A stretch of DNA of 64,000 nt from Chryseobacterium cheonjiense (GCF_012927265.1 NZ_JABBGF010000001.1:186001-250000); one strand, 5' to 3'; shown: positions 26,030-35,854, counted from the first letter of the stretch. The notes: generated by a model from the sequence alone, not told the origin. A program made the numbers and translations.

Positions 26030-26635
26030 TTACAATATTCGGATGTCAAGCACTTTTTGATCTTCCAGATACGCTTCAAGAATGTCGTGTTCATCGATCT
26101 TTCCTACACCCTTCGGAGTTCCTGTAAAGATAAGGTCGCCCACTCTCAAAGTGAAGTACTGAGAAACGAACGCAATAATATCATCAATCGTGAACATCAT
26201 ATCTTTCGTATTTCCGTCCTGAACCTTTTCTTTGTTCTTTAATAATGAAAAATTCAAAGCACTTAGATTGAAGTCTTCCTTCTTAAAGAAACTTCCTACC
26301 ACTGCAGAGCCGTCAAACCCTTTGGCAAGCTCCCAAGGTAAGCCCTTGGACTTCAGTTCGCTCTGGAGGTCTCTGGCGGTAAAATCTATTCCCAGGCCTA
26401 TTTCTTCATAATGTTTGTAGGCCGACTCTTTCTGGATATATTTTCCCCCTTTTGAAATTTTTACCACGACTTCCAGCTCATAATGAACATCATCCGAAAA
26501 CTCCGGAATGTAAAAATCATTTCCTTTCAGAACTGCCGTGTCAGGTTTCATAAAGATGACCGGTCTTTCCGGGATTTCATTTCCCAGTTCCTTTGCGTGT
26601 TCGCTGTAATTTCTTCCTATACAGATTATTTTCAT
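26030..26635 (-). CDS. Fumarylacetoacetate hydrolase family protein
   Basis: A 201-residue FAH-fold enzyme, the single-domain length. Metal ligands are visible as Glu in HYELEVVV (two acidic residues) and Asp in GLGIDFTARD; the AKGFDGSA motif carries the catalytic lysine, and FTGTPKGVG is the C-terminal signature. Members act as acylpyruvases, oxaloacetate decarboxylases or hydratase/isomerases; the substrate here is not clear from neighbours. A repeat-rich gap lies upstream (26636-27205). Confidence 0.87.
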   Translation of the reverse strand: MKIICIGRNYSEHAKELGNEIPERPVIFMKPDTAVLKGNDFYIPEFSDDVHYELEVVVKISKGGKYIQKESAYKHYEEIGLGIDFTARDLQSELKSKGLPWELAKGFDGSAVVGSFFKKEDFNLSALNFSLLKNKEKVQDGNTKDMMFTIDDIIAFVSQYFTLRVGDLIFTGTPKGVGKIDEHDILEAYLEDQKVLDIRIL

Positions 26636-26649
26636 AACTTTTTTATTTT

Positions 26650-26691
26650 GTCATTGCGAGAAGCTAATGCGACGAAGCAATTTCATCTCAC
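26650..26691 (+). repeat. GTCATTGCGAG-type intergenic repeat
   Basis: Starts TGTCATTGCGAGAAGC and contains GCGACGAAGCAAT, the layout of a dispersed palindrome-like repeat common in bacteria with many such elements. Related sequences occur at 7868-7896 and 58994-59066. Confidence 0.6.
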
Positions 26692-26760
26692 ATTATTTAA
26701 TCAATTTTATTTTCAACGATAAACTTCCATCTCCCATCTTCCAACTTCCTTTCTTTTTTA

Positions 26761-26868
26761 AGAGCTTTTTCCCGCTTTCCACTGTATCTTTTTTGTTCCC
26801 CAACTGTCAGGCTGAGCCTGTCTAAGCCTCCGCAAACAAAAAAGGATGCCGTTGCAATCGGGGCTAGG
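26761..26868 (-). repeat. Long palindromic element, copy 1
   Basis: On the minus strand it begins TAGCCCCGATTG, reaches a stem of ATCCTTTTTTGTT pairing with AACAAAAAAGAT, and ends AAGCGGGAAAAAGCTCT. The loop carries a second repeat (CTGTCAGGCTGAGC, 26804-26830). The ends match those of the element at 59651-59755. Confidence 0.65.
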
Positions 26869-26972
26869 AGAAGTGAATGTTTCAATTTCCGTGGGGAAGT
26901 TATGAACGGTAACCTTCATGAAATTCATTGTGAGACAAACTCAGCATGTTCACTTTTATCAACTACCCCGTC

Positions 26973-27012
26973 AAAAATTCGAAGAATTTTTGCCACCCCT
27001 CCAAAGGAGGGG
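26973..27012. repeat. Double palindrome repeat
   Basis: AAAAATTC-gaa-GAATTTTT (26973-26991) followed by CCCCTCC-aaa-GGAGGGG (26996-27012). The CCCCTCCAAAGGAGGGG unit is a common intergenic palindrome in Flavobacteriia. Confidence 0.65.
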
Positions 27013-27205
27013 AATGGTAACTCTTTGTTGTGATATAATCTTGTTTCAGTAACAACTAAGTCCACTGCTCATTTGCTGGGTATTATAGTTTATGCTGAGC
27101 CTGCGGAAGTACCCTTTCGAACGAAAAATATCCACAATAAATCAAAAATCCTTTACAGCTTTGCGTTAAAATATTAAAGCTATATTATATTTTCTCTATG
27201 ATATG

Positions 27206-27604
27206 CTAATGCGTAAACTCGTTTCCGCAATAATAACACACAAACTTATGGCTCGTTAAAATCGAAATTCCAAAGAAGCTTGTCGCGCTGTCGTCCCGGT
27301 AAATATGGTTGGAGCCGCATTTCGGACAAACAAAATCAAATTCAGGATCTGAAATCGTATGCTCTACTTCCAGAGAAAACTGCTCATTTTCTTTATACTC
27401 TTCCAAAGCCTGCTGTGCTTTTTCAAGATCTTCCTCAAAAACCTGCAGCTGAATGCCGCCCACAGCCTGCGCCAAAAGCCAGTCCGACTGGATCAGCTGC
27501 TCATTCGCAATAAAGCTGTTGATACCGCTTTCCGCCAGGATCTGCTTATCTCTGTTGGCCTGAAGTGCCGTTTCGTAGAATTTGAATTTTACCAGTTCGC
27601 TCAT
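27206..27604 (-). CDS. DUF2007-type protein with zinc ribbon
   Basis: A 132-residue protein. The N-terminal half (MSELVKFKFYETALQANRDKQILAESGI) fits the DUF2007 'putative signal-transducing protein' fold, and the C-terminus has a zinc ribbon with CPKCGSNH and CYYCGNEF. Function unknown. The 27 bp just before its ATG duplicate the 3' end of the exonuclease gene at 36957. This suggests that the gene once followed the exonuclease directly in one operon and was separated from it by the 9.3-kb island. Confidence 0.8.
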   Translation of the reverse strand: MSELVKFKFYETALQANRDKQILAESGINSFIANEQLIQSDWLLAQAVGGIQLQVFEEDLEKAQQALEEYKENEQFSLEVEHTISDPEFDFVCPKCGSNHIYRDDSATSFFGISILTSHKFVCYYCGNEFTH

Positions 27605-27631
27605 TTTAAAATCTGCTTGATAACTGAATTT
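27605..27631. repeat. 27-bp direct repeat, left copy
   Basis: Identical over 27 bp to 36957-36983 (core ATCTGCTTGATAACTGAA). Read on the minus strand it would encode IQLSSRF-stop, the exonuclease C-terminus, followed one base later by the DUF2007 ATG. It marks the left boundary of the accessory island. Confidence 0.85.
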
Positions 27632-27651
27632 ATTTTATTGTTTTTTCAACA

Positions 27652-28383
27652 TTAACTGAGTCCGGATGCGGGATTTTCACTATCGTTTTTTGCTTTGGAA
27701 ATTAGTGCATCAAACTTATCCAATTCTACATTTAATCTCGTAATAATACTTGTGATAGCTGGAGAGGAAGATGGTAAAATTTCCGGCATATTTTCTATTG
27801 CCGAAATAAATCTTCGGTATTTCGCTGTTACAGGTTTACGCAGTCTGTAGAAAGGGTTTATATCTGCCAATTCCTTTGCAGCATCACCACGATCTTTATA
27901 GAAAGCCTGAAAACTCTCATTGCTATTTTTTAAATATACAATTTTGGAAGATAAATCAAGTATTGTAATTTCGTTTGTTTTTGCATTCAGCGCAGAAATA
28001 AGGTTAGTAAGAACAGCCGTTTCTCCATTAAGGTTGAATTTTGGAATTTTGCTTCCTCCAAAATTTTCTATAATGGTAAGTAATGAATTCGCAGCATTGG
28101 CTTTAGAGGGTTCTTCATCATTATATGTCTCGCTTTCCAAAAATGATCTTAGTCTTATAAATGCTCTGTCTCGTTTTTTGTCCAATGCAACTACTTGCTG
28201 TGTTTCTTCGGTAAGACTTTCTTTTTTAAATGAGAGCTTCATCTGTGGTATGTCTGCTTTTAGGGCAGCCGAAATTGTAGACAATAGAGGTTCGGTATCA
28301 GAAATAGCAATTACATTTTCTATTAGTTGATAAAAATCTTTGTTGTTCAGTTTTTCGAGATAAATTTTTTTTACTTTTTCCAT
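27652..28383 (-). CDS. DUF6261-like uncharacterised protein
   Basis: A 243-residue, mostly helical soluble protein without signal peptide. It resembles DUF6261, a Bacteroidetes family with no known function; the assignment is from recall. It lies just inside the left edge of the island and is transcribed away from the Rhs genes. The codon-poor, AT-rich character is similar to the rest of the island's edge genes. Confidence 0.55.
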   Translation of the reverse strand: MEKVKKIYLEKLNNKDFYQLIENVIAISDTEPLLSTISAALKADIPQMKLSFKKESLTEETQQVVALDKKRDRAFIRLRSFLESETYNDEEPSKANAANSLLTIIENFGGSKIPKFNLNGETAVLTNLISALNAKTNEITILDLSSKIVYLKNSNESFQAFYKDRGDAAKELADINPFYRLRKPVTAKYRRFISAIENMPEILPSSSPAITSIITRLNVELDKFDALISKAKNDSENPASGLS

Positions 28384-28886
28384 GTTTTTATAATTATAGT
28401 TGTTTTAAAATATCGATTGTTCTTTAATATTTTATTGATGTTAGCATTGTCTTGAAACATGTGACAAATTTACAAGAGACTCAATCCGGTTGTAATATAT
28501 CTACTGTAACATTAATGTAACCATCAGATTACCAGAATGCATGTAACGAATAATTGATGAAAGCTCCGTTTTGTTGGCGTGAAAAATGAAACAATTTGTT
28601 GAATTGTTCTTTCTGTCCCGCTGAGGTATCCAGTTTTTAATTGAGAGATTCAGCCTTAAAAACAGCATTTTATCTATTCTATAAGTTTTTGCTGTTACTC
28701 AAAATATATTTTCATCACCTATTTTTTTGCTAAAATAATAAATATCAACCAATGTGTGAAAAAATTATAGCGAAAGGATACAACATATTTTAAAAATTAT
28801 TTGCAAATTTGGCGCACACAAATATTGCTAATATTCAGAATAAAATTTGTCCTTATAACATAAATTTTAAACTCAAATTATCAAAC
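28384..28886. other. 503-bp divergent regulatory region
   Basis: Between DUF6261 and the Rhs partner gene. No convincing gene. It contains an inverted repeat AACAATT-tgttg-AATTGTT (28591-28609) and AT-rich tracts that should include both promoters. No exact TAnnTTTG box is seen upstream of 28887. Confidence 0.45.
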
Positions 28887-29345
28887 ATGAGAAAAAGTAT
28901 TTCTACTGCTGTACTCTTCCTTTTCTTTGGAAGCAGCTTGTACGCACAAAGCGTAATTTTTGAATATGATGAAGCAGGCAACCAGGTATTCCGGGGAATA
29001 TGTGACGGCTGCAAAAATTCTAATTCAGATTTATTTTCTAAAACACAACCGCAGGCATCTCAGATCAAAACTATTGCTCAAAAAGTCGCGAATAGTGTAC
29101 GTGCAGCTCCTGTCCCTGTAAAAACAGATTTAACTGTATTATGGGATAAGGAGGTGAATGACTATATCACGAAAATAGAACTTCTGCCTTACAACAGCTT
29201 TAAGATTTTGAGTTTTGTAAATGTGAAGACCTTACACGGTACCTCCTGTATTTTCCAGATGGAGAGTTATCCGTACGGGGTGTATTATCTCAAATTCTAT
29301 CTATCGGATGGTAGTGTTTATACCAGAACAGTAACAAAAAATTAG
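28887..29345 (+). CDS. Small exported protein with T9SS-like C-terminus
   Basis: A 152-residue exported protein (signal peptide 1-21, ending SLYAQ). Right after the signal is FEYDEAGNQVFRG, a YD-repeat-like motif (YDxxGN) as in Rhs proteins. The C-terminus, YPYGVYYLKFYLSDGSVYTRTVTKN split as GVYYLKFYLSDG then VYTRTVTKN, resembles a type A sorting domain of the type IX secretion system. It is 9 bp before the Rhs gene, so the two are co-transcribed. I chose ATG 28887 over TTG 28809 because only the former begins with a signal peptide. Confidence 0.68.
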   Translation: MRKSISTAVLFLFFGSSLYAQSVIFEYDEAGNQVFRGICDGCKNSNSDLFSKTQPQASQIKTIAQKVANSVRAAPVPVKTDLTVLWDKEVNDYITKIELLPYNSFKILSFVNVKTLHGTSCIFQMESYPYGVYYLKFYLSDGSVYTRTVTKN

Positions 29346-29354
29346 AAGCACATT

Positions 29355-32300
29355 ATGAAAAAAATTATTATATTCCTTACTGTCCTGTTAGTGTTTTACA
29401 ATCTATATGGGCAGAACAGTTTCCATGACACACAAGGGAAAATAGAAGTAAATGCCGGAGGGCAGCTGCAATATACGCTTCCTATTACTCTTCCTCCGGG
29501 TGTGAAAAGTGTCTCGCCTAATATCAGTCTTATGTATTTAAGTAATTCCAGCAATGGTATTGCTGGATATGGATGGACAGTGTCAGGCATTACCTCTATC
29601 ACCAGAACAGGAAAAAGCATTGAAAGGGATGATGACATTAAAACAATTCAGCTGGATTATTCGGATTCTTACAGCTTTAACGGGCAGAGGCTCATTCTTG
29701 CGCCCAATAGCCCTGCTGCTTACGGACAAGATGGTGCTACCTATGTAACAGAAAAATTTTCTAATATAAAAATAAAGTCTTTAGGAGCATATCCTGTTAA
29801 TGGGCAATTGGCCGGACCCGCAGAATTTGAAGTGACATTTGAAGATGGTTCGCAGGCGTGGTACGGAGTTTATAAAGCCGGTACCAGAAATAATGTTACA
29901 GTAACATCGCCTTCAGAATACAATATTGTAAAATGGAGGGATGCACAGGGGAATTATATCTCATACAATTATGAATATACAGCTCATTCGGGAGGGTTTA
30001 ATTTTCCCGGGACACTTAGAATATCCTCTATCTTTTGGGGAGGAAATGAGCTCCTTAATAAACCGCACTATAACTCGGTCGAATTTACTTATACGGAAAG
30101 AAATTTAAAAGAACAGGCCTATATTCAGGGATTAAGATTTATACAAGATAAAATTTTATCAGGTATTATCGTAAATACGAACGGCTCACAATTTAGAAAG
30201 TATCTGGTTGAATATACAAGTAATGGTACCAATTACCAGTTTCTGAATAAGATTACCGAATATAATGCGAATAATGAAGCTGCAAATCCTGTGACCTTTA
30301 CATATCCTGATAGAACAGGAACCAGTATTGCCGGAGCAAATTTTGGCTCTTCAACATTAGAAGACGTAAAACTGACGGGTGACTTTAACGGAGATTCATA
30401 CATAGATTTCATAATGTCTAATGGTACGGTAAAACTAGGTGCATTTAACGATAATTATACTGAGGTTTCTACCAATAAGGTTTTTAACACGGAGGCAAAA
30501 GTAGTAACCACAATGCTTGATGAAGAAGGACAAATCTACAATGGAAACGGAATTGTTCAATATGAATCCGGGAAAGTTGTAGGGTATATTTTCAGAGCAA
30601 ATAATTTTGTCAAAGTATTTGAAAAACTGGTATATGCTGATTCTAGCTGTATAAATCAGGGTAATAACAGTTGCAGTATACAAATGGCTTCATTCAACGA
30701 AGGGGATATTAATGGAGATGGTATTTCGGATGTATTTGTAACGATTAATAAAAGGGTAGGGGAATGGGTTGAGATGCCTTGCAATGGCACAACACCTGTA
30801 ATTGGAGTAGGAATAGATGACGGAGGGCCATGTTACGGATTTCAACAATATACCCAATTAGTGGGAAATTTTATAGTTGATTTGAAAAATGCTAACAATC
30901 CATTGTATTCCTATACTCTTGATTCAGGAATTAACGACAGTCAATATACCGATCAGAAATATTTGGATGCAGACGGTGATGGAAAAGTTGATATAATTAA
31001 TATTTCAAATACTTCTTATACAGTATTTGAATTTGCAAAAATATCGGCTACCGAATACCTTAAAAGAATAAAATTCACAGGCAATTTAGCTGAAACCAAA
31101 GGAACGGGCTTTCCGGTACTTTTTGGTGATTTTAATGGTGATTCAAAACTGGATTTTACACTACCCCTTACTGAAGGAAAAACGGGAAAAGATGACTGGA
31201 GATTTTACATAGGAACGGGAACAGGATATAACAGCTTCCGAAGAAATGATTTCTTAGTATATAAAAATGTTTCCACTACAAATAACGGATACTGGTTACA
31301 ATTCAGTAAAACATTTTATTCGATATCAGACCTTAATTCTGATGGAAAATCAGATATAGTACAGGTGTATTCGTATTCAAATTCATCAGGAAGCAGTTAC
31401 AGGTCAATTGGTGTTACCGTCAATTCAATTACTTCTAATGGCACCAATATGGCAGATGGCAGCATTAATTTCGATTTTGAAAACATCTATTCTTTTCCTT
31501 CGACGGGAACTTACACCTTAATTCAGCCTTATGATGACCTCTCCATATATCAGCCTATTACCAATACAATAAGATCAAATAATAATTATTACAATGTTTT
31601 CCTGTTTAGAAAAGATGTTTTGCTTAAAATCAAAGCACCTACTCCCATCGCAGAATTGGCCCGCATAAAATCGATTTCTCAAGCTGGGCTTACTACTTCT
31701 GTTACTTATGCAGAGCTAAATCCGGATACAAATTCTAATTATTATAAAAAGGAAAAGAAAGAATACTATCCTTTCTTTTCTATGCAGCGGGCTGACCAGT
31801 CTTATGCTGTAGTTCAGTTACAGCAGACGGGCAGAAAACAGGATTTCCGATACAGGGGTATGACCGGGCATTTGCAGGGAAGAGGAATGTTAGGGTTTAA
31901 CCGGTCGGCACGCTCTTCATGGTATGCAGATGGTTTTGAGAATACCAAAATATGGTCTGGTGTAGAAACAGATCCACAAAATGAAAGCGTTCCCGTAAAA
32001 GAATGGTCGATAAGAACCAATGATGAAAGCAAAATATTCCCGGCAGATATTTCAGAAAATAACACTCAGCTTCTCTCTTATAAAGGAACAATTTATCAAA
32101 CGGATAAGCTTTTAAACGGGCAGTTGGTAACTACAGTTCCGGATACTGATAAGCCAAAAGTTGTAACGGCTATTGTTCCTACAATCACAAAGACAAAAGA
32201 TTTTATAACCAATACTCTTGCAGTAAGCACTATTTCTTATGGCAGTTATTATCTTCCGTCACAAACAGTATCCAATATCAACAACGGGTATGCCATCAAT

Positions 32301-35300
32301 ACGACGACTTATGAATATCTCCATAATCTGGCAGGAGTTGGAAGCAATTATTTTACCGGGCGGCCGCTCTCCAAAACAGAGCAGGTTACAGCGTACGGAG
32401 ACACTCAATCTGTCAAAGAAGAGTACACCTATGATAATAATCTGCTGAAAACAGTTAAGAAATGGAATAAGAATAATACAGGCTATACCTTAGACACCTA
32501 TTCATATGACGGTTTTGGAAACATCACTCAGAAAATAAGCACCAATTCTGTAGATGGCCAAAGCATTACTGAAAAATCGCAGTACGAAGACAAAGGGCGT
32601 TTTGTTAACAAAAAAACGGATAATCTGGGGCTGGAAACATCGTTTACGTACAACAATTGGGGGCAGACCCTTACCCAGAAAGATCCTTTTGGGAATATGC
32701 TTACGAATGCATATGATAACTGGGGTAAGCTAATTTCCTCTACGAGTACGCTCGGGGGTACAACTTCCCATACTTACGAAAGGCTTTCCGGTAATGCAGG
32801 TACGAAAGTATCAGAGTTTTTGCCGGACGGGGATATGAAGATCGTATATACCAATACGCTGGGACAGAACTATAAAACAACCACTAAAGCATTTGTACAG
32901 GGGAAATATATTTCCGCAGAAATACAATATGATATATTGGGAAGAAAACTGAAAGAATCCGAACCCTATTTTGAAGGGCAGTCTGCATCTCAATGGAATA
33001 CTATTGCTTATGACGATACGGTGTACCCTGCCAAAGTAACGGCGACTTCTTTTAACGGTAAAAAGATACAAACCACTATCTCGGGCTATACCACAACTGT
33101 AAAAGAGCTGAACGGTTATAACAGAACCACCAGCAAAACAACCGATGCTTTAGGAAACGTAATAAGCGCTACAGACAAAGGTGGAACCATTGTATTTTCT
33201 TACAATGCAGCAGGGCAGCAGATAAAAGCAAAATATGGTGATAATACAGTAGTTACAGGGTACGATGATTGGGGAAGGAAAATGAGCTTTTATGATCCTG
33301 CTAACGGTCTGTACAACTATGAATATACGGGCCTCGGAGCCATTAAAAAAGAGATCAGCCCGAAAGGATATAAAGAATACACTTACGCATCCAACGGATT
33401 ACCTGTGCACGTAAAAGAAATTTCTAACGATGGTGTTTCTACTCAAAAAAATTATGAATTTGAGTACAATCCTTACGGGCAGATCGCAAAAAAATATGGC
33501 GAAGCCAATGGCAGATATTTTGCGCAGAACTTTACTTATGCTACAGACGGAAGGCTTACGGCGCATACAGAACAGTTTGAGGGGAAAACATTCTTTAAAG
33601 ATGATATACAGTATGATGCACTGGGCAGGGTTTCGCAGTTTCATCAAGGCCTGCAATCTCAGGGTGGTACAACTCAAGTAACCGTACAGAATAACTACAG
33701 CAGCTGGAACGGAGACCTGGAAAACCTATCCGATGCCAACAGCGGAAAAACCCTTTACCAATTGCAGGAAACCAATGCCAAAGGGCAGGTGCTGAATGCA
33801 TCACTGGGAAATACCCAGATCAGCAATCAGTATGACAGCTTTGGTTTCTTGTCCCAGGTGTCTCATGTTTCAGGAGGTGCGGATTTGATGACACTGGATT
33901 ATAGCTTTAATGCCATAAAGAATGAGCTGAACCATCGTTACCACAAGAATTTCGACATCGACGAAGTTTTCCAATATGATGACAACAACAGGCTGGTTAA
34001 CTGGACAAATCCTAAAACAGGGCAATTGTCTTTTAACGAATATGATGAGACAGGAAGAATAAGATACAACGACCAGCTGGGAGAAATAGGGTTCAGTATT
34101 GGCGGAAATCCGTACCGGGTTACGCAAATGAAGCTGAATGCAGAAGGAATACAGAATTATGACCTCAACGGGCAGAGCAGAGTGCTTCAGAAAGTTACCT
34201 ACAACGAAAACAACGATCCGGTAAAAATAGACGGTACCCGTGGCGACTATGCTTTCGAATACGGATTGTCTGAAAGCAGGCAGATCATGTACTACGGAGG
34301 AAACTTTGAGAAAGAGCAGGAAGCCAGATACGCCAAGTATTACAATGAGGGTGGCGATGCCGAGATTATTATTGACCAGAAGAGTGGAAAAGAAAAGCAT
34401 ATCCTGTACATCGGCGGCTCGCCGTATGAAAGCAGCATTATCTATGTTAAAGATTTTAACGACGACAAGGGCTACAAATTCCTACACAAAGATTACCTGG
34501 GAAGTATTCTTGCCATAAGCGATGAAGAAGGCAATGCCGAAGAACGCAGGCACTTTGATGCATGGGGAATCTTTACCCATCTGCAAATAAAAGAAGGAGG
34601 CATACTAAAAGGTCAGGCATTAGAAGAGTTTTTGACAAACAAAGCCATGCTGATAGACCGTGGCTATACTTCCCACGAGCATCTGCACGAGGTAGAGCTT
34701 ATCCACATGAACGGAAGGCTGTATGATCCGCTGCTAAGAAGATTCCTGAATGCAGACGAAAATATACAGGATCCTGCCAATACCCAAAACTACAACAAGT
34801 ACGGTTATGTAATGAATAACCCCTTGATGTATAATGACCCGACTGGGGAAATATGGGCAGCAGGTTTCTTTTTATCGTACGTAGTTCCTGTAATTTATGG
34901 TGCCATTGTAGGCGCGGTAATATCTGCCGGAATTTATACGATAAAATCTTTGATAACCAATAACTGGACTTGGGGAGGCTTTGGTAAAAGTTTGCTGGTA
35001 GGGGCCGTTACAGGAGCTATTTCTGGCGGATTTTCTTCTACCTTTGCCGCTACGGGATTTAATGGTGCCGTGGTCATGGGAAGTGTACAGGGTGCAATAG
35101 GTGGAACTGTAGATGCCTTGGTAAGTGGTAAGAGTTTTGCTAAAGGTTTTTATACAGGAGGATTAGTTGGAGCGGCAATGGGCGCTGTAAGTTATACAAT
35201 AAACTATTTTGCAAGTGGAAGTTATAAGACGAAATATTTTTCCCGAGAAAGTGTAGGCAGTAGCTCTGATTTTGCCTATGACCCATCGGTAAGTAATGAG

Positions 35301-35849
35301 AGTATGCAAAACAACATAAATACTATGAGATCTGATAATTTTAGAGGAAATCTGGATGATAAAGCGTTTTATGGAGTAGGAGAAGATCGTATTGGAAACG
35401 GAGATTTGGAAGGATACCTAAATCCTGGTAATGGGCAGCAATATGGTTATACTACTCCTAAAGATTTCTTAACAGGAAAATCTGATATTGTTTATTCACC
35501 AATTGCAGCACAAAATAAGCCACTTCTTGCTCTTACAATGGTACATGAAACAGGTCATGCTTACGGGAACAAATTAGGATTGATTGATTCTTCGATAGAT
35601 AGAGTCAAATATAACATAACTTTTGGTAGTTTAGATACAACCCAACATTTTGCAATAAGTCAATTAGAACATGTGTATGCTAAGTATAATTTAATAAATA
35701 CTAGCAGTTATCCAAAATTATTTATTGATTATATAGAGGTAACAAATATTCAGTATTATAGTCTGCCAATTAATTTGAGAAGTTTAGTAGATAATACTTA
35801 TAATAAATTATTACCAGTTTTTCAAAGATTTATGTACTACAAAAAATAA
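29355..35849 (+). CDS. Rhs/SpvB polymorphic toxin with zincin C-terminus
   Basis: A 2164-residue exported giant protein. Order: signal peptide (1-19); SpvB-like N-terminal domain (about 25-90); FG-GAP/VCBS-type repeats such as DFNGDSYIDF (343) to DLNSDGKSDI (659); YD repeats (about 1000-1750); the Rhs core ending LRRFLNADENIQDP ... NNPLMYNDPTGE (Asp1828). The variable C-terminal part (about 1833-2164) has a hydrophobic glycine-rich stretch (to about 1955) and then a domain with HETGH (2064-2068), a zinc metallopeptidase motif; Glu in SQLEH downstream may be the third ligand. The toxin role follows from the Rhs architecture; protease activity is inferred. Confidence 0.88.
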   Translation: MKKIIIFLTVLLVFYNLYGQNSFHDTQGKIEVNAGGQLQYTLPITLPPGVKSVSPNISLMYLSNSSNGIAGYGWTVSGITSITRTGKSIERDDDIKTIQLDYSDSYSFNGQRLILAPNSPAAYGQDGATYVTEKFSNIKIKSLGAYPVNGQLAGPAEFEVTFEDGSQAWYGVYKAGTRNNVTVTSPSEYNIVKWRDAQGNYISYNYEYTAHSGGFNFPGTLRISSIFWGGNELLNKPHYNSVEFTYTERNLKEQAYIQGLRFIQDKILSGIIVNTNGSQFRKYLVEYTSNGTNYQFLNKITEYNANNEAANPVTFTYPDRTGTSIAGANFGSSTLEDVKLTGDFNGDSYIDFIMSNGTVKLGAFNDNYTEVSTNKVFNTEAKVVTTMLDEEGQIYNGNGIVQYESGKVVGYIFRANNFVKVFEKLVYADSSCINQGNNSCSIQMASFNEGDINGDGISDVFVTINKRVGEWVEMPCNGTTPVIGVGIDDGGPCYGFQQYTQLVGNFIVDLKNANNPLYSYTLDSGINDSQYTDQKYLDADGDGKVDIINISNTSYTVFEFAKISATEYLKRIKFTGNLAETKGTGFPVLFGDFNGDSKLDFTLPLTEGKTGKDDWRFYIGTGTGYNSFRRNDFLVYKNVSTTNNGYWLQFSKTFYSISDLNSDGKSDIVQVYSYSNSSGSSYRSIGVTVNSITSNGTNMADGSINFDFENIYSFPSTGTYTLIQPYDDLSIYQPITNTIRSNNNYYNVFLFRKDVLLKIKAPTPIAELARIKSISQAGLTTSVTYAELNPDTNSNYYKKEKKEYYPFFSMQRADQSYAVVQLQQTGRKQDFRYRGMTGHLQGRGMLGFNRSARSSWYADGFENTKIWSGVETDPQNESVPVKEWSIRTNDESKIFPADISENNTQLLSYKGTIYQTDKLLNGQLVTTVPDTDKPKVVTAIVPTITKTKDFITNTLAVSTISYGSYYLPSQTVSNINNGYAINTTTYEYLHNLAGVGSNYFTGRPLSKTEQVTAYGDTQSVKEEYTYDNNLLKTVKKWNKNNTGYTLDTYSYDGFGNITQKISTNSVDGQSITEKSQYEDKGRFVNKKTDNLGLETSFTYNNWGQTLTQKDPFGNMLTNAYDNWGKLISSTSTLGGTTSHTYERLSGNAGTKVSEFLPDGDMKIVYTNTLGQNYKTTTKAFVQGKYISAEIQYDILGRKLKESEPYFEGQSASQWNTIAYDDTVYPAKVTATSFNGKKIQTTISGYTTTVKELNGYNRTTSKTTDALGNVISATDKGGTIVFSYNAAGQQIKAKYGDNTVVTGYDDWGRKMSFYDPANGLYNYEYTGLGAIKKEISPKGYKEYTYASNGLPVHVKEISNDGVSTQKNYEFEYNPYGQIAKKYGEANGRYFAQNFTYATDGRLTAHTEQFEGKTFFKDDIQYDALGRVSQFHQGLQSQGGTTQVTVQNNYSSWNGDLENLSDANSGKTLYQLQETNAKGQVLNASLGNTQISNQYDSFGFLSQVSHVSGGADLMTLDYSFNAIKNELNHRYHKNFDIDEVFQYDDNNRLVNWTNPKTGQLSFNEYDETGRIRYNDQLGEIGFSIGGNPYRVTQMKLNAEGIQNYDLNGQSRVLQKVTYNENNDPVKIDGTRGDYAFEYGLSESRQIMYYGGNFEKEQEARYAKYYNEGGDAEIIIDQKSGKEKHILYIGGSPYESSIIYVKDFNDDKGYKFLHKDYLGSILAISDEEGNAEERRHFDAWGIFTHLQIKEGGILKGQALEEFLTNKAMLIDRGYTSHEHLHEVELIHMNGRLYDPLLRRFLNADENIQDPANTQNYNKYGYVMNNPLMYNDPTGEIWAAGFFLSYVVPVIYGAIVGAVISAGIYTIKSLITNNWTWGGFGKSLLVGAVTGAISGGFSSTFAATGFNGAVVMGSVQGAIGGTVDALVSGKSFAKGFYTGGLVGAAMGAVSYTINYFASGSYKTKYFSRESVGSSSDFAYDPSVSNESMQNNINTMRSDNFRGNLDDKAFYGVGEDRIGNGDLEGYLNPGNGQQYGYTTPKDFLTGKSDIVYSPIAAQNKPLLALTMVHETGHAYGNKLGLIDSSIDRVKYNITFGSLDTTQHFAISQLEHVYAKYNLINTSSYPKLFIDYIEVTNIQYYSLPINLRSLVDNTYNKLLPVFQRFMYYKK

Positions 35850-35854
35850 ATATT

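Larger units (their letters stand above)
26636..27205. other. 570-bp field of intergenic repeats
   Basis: No gene. It holds a GTCATTGCGAG-type repeat (26650-26691), a CTTCCATCT/CCATCTTCC low-complexity repeat (26723-26750), a long palindromic element on the minus strand (26761-26868) with another repeat nested in its loop, a double palindrome (26973-27012), and a CTGAGCCTGCGGAAGTA fragment (27091-27120). The 62-codon minus-strand frame at 26697-26885 runs through these repeats and is not believable as a gene. Confidence 0.7.

Noticed and set aside
26697..26885. 62-codon minus-strand frame between FAH and DUF2007 genes
   Set aside because: It runs through two kinds of intergenic repeat; the residues reflect the repeats, and no promoter box is present.
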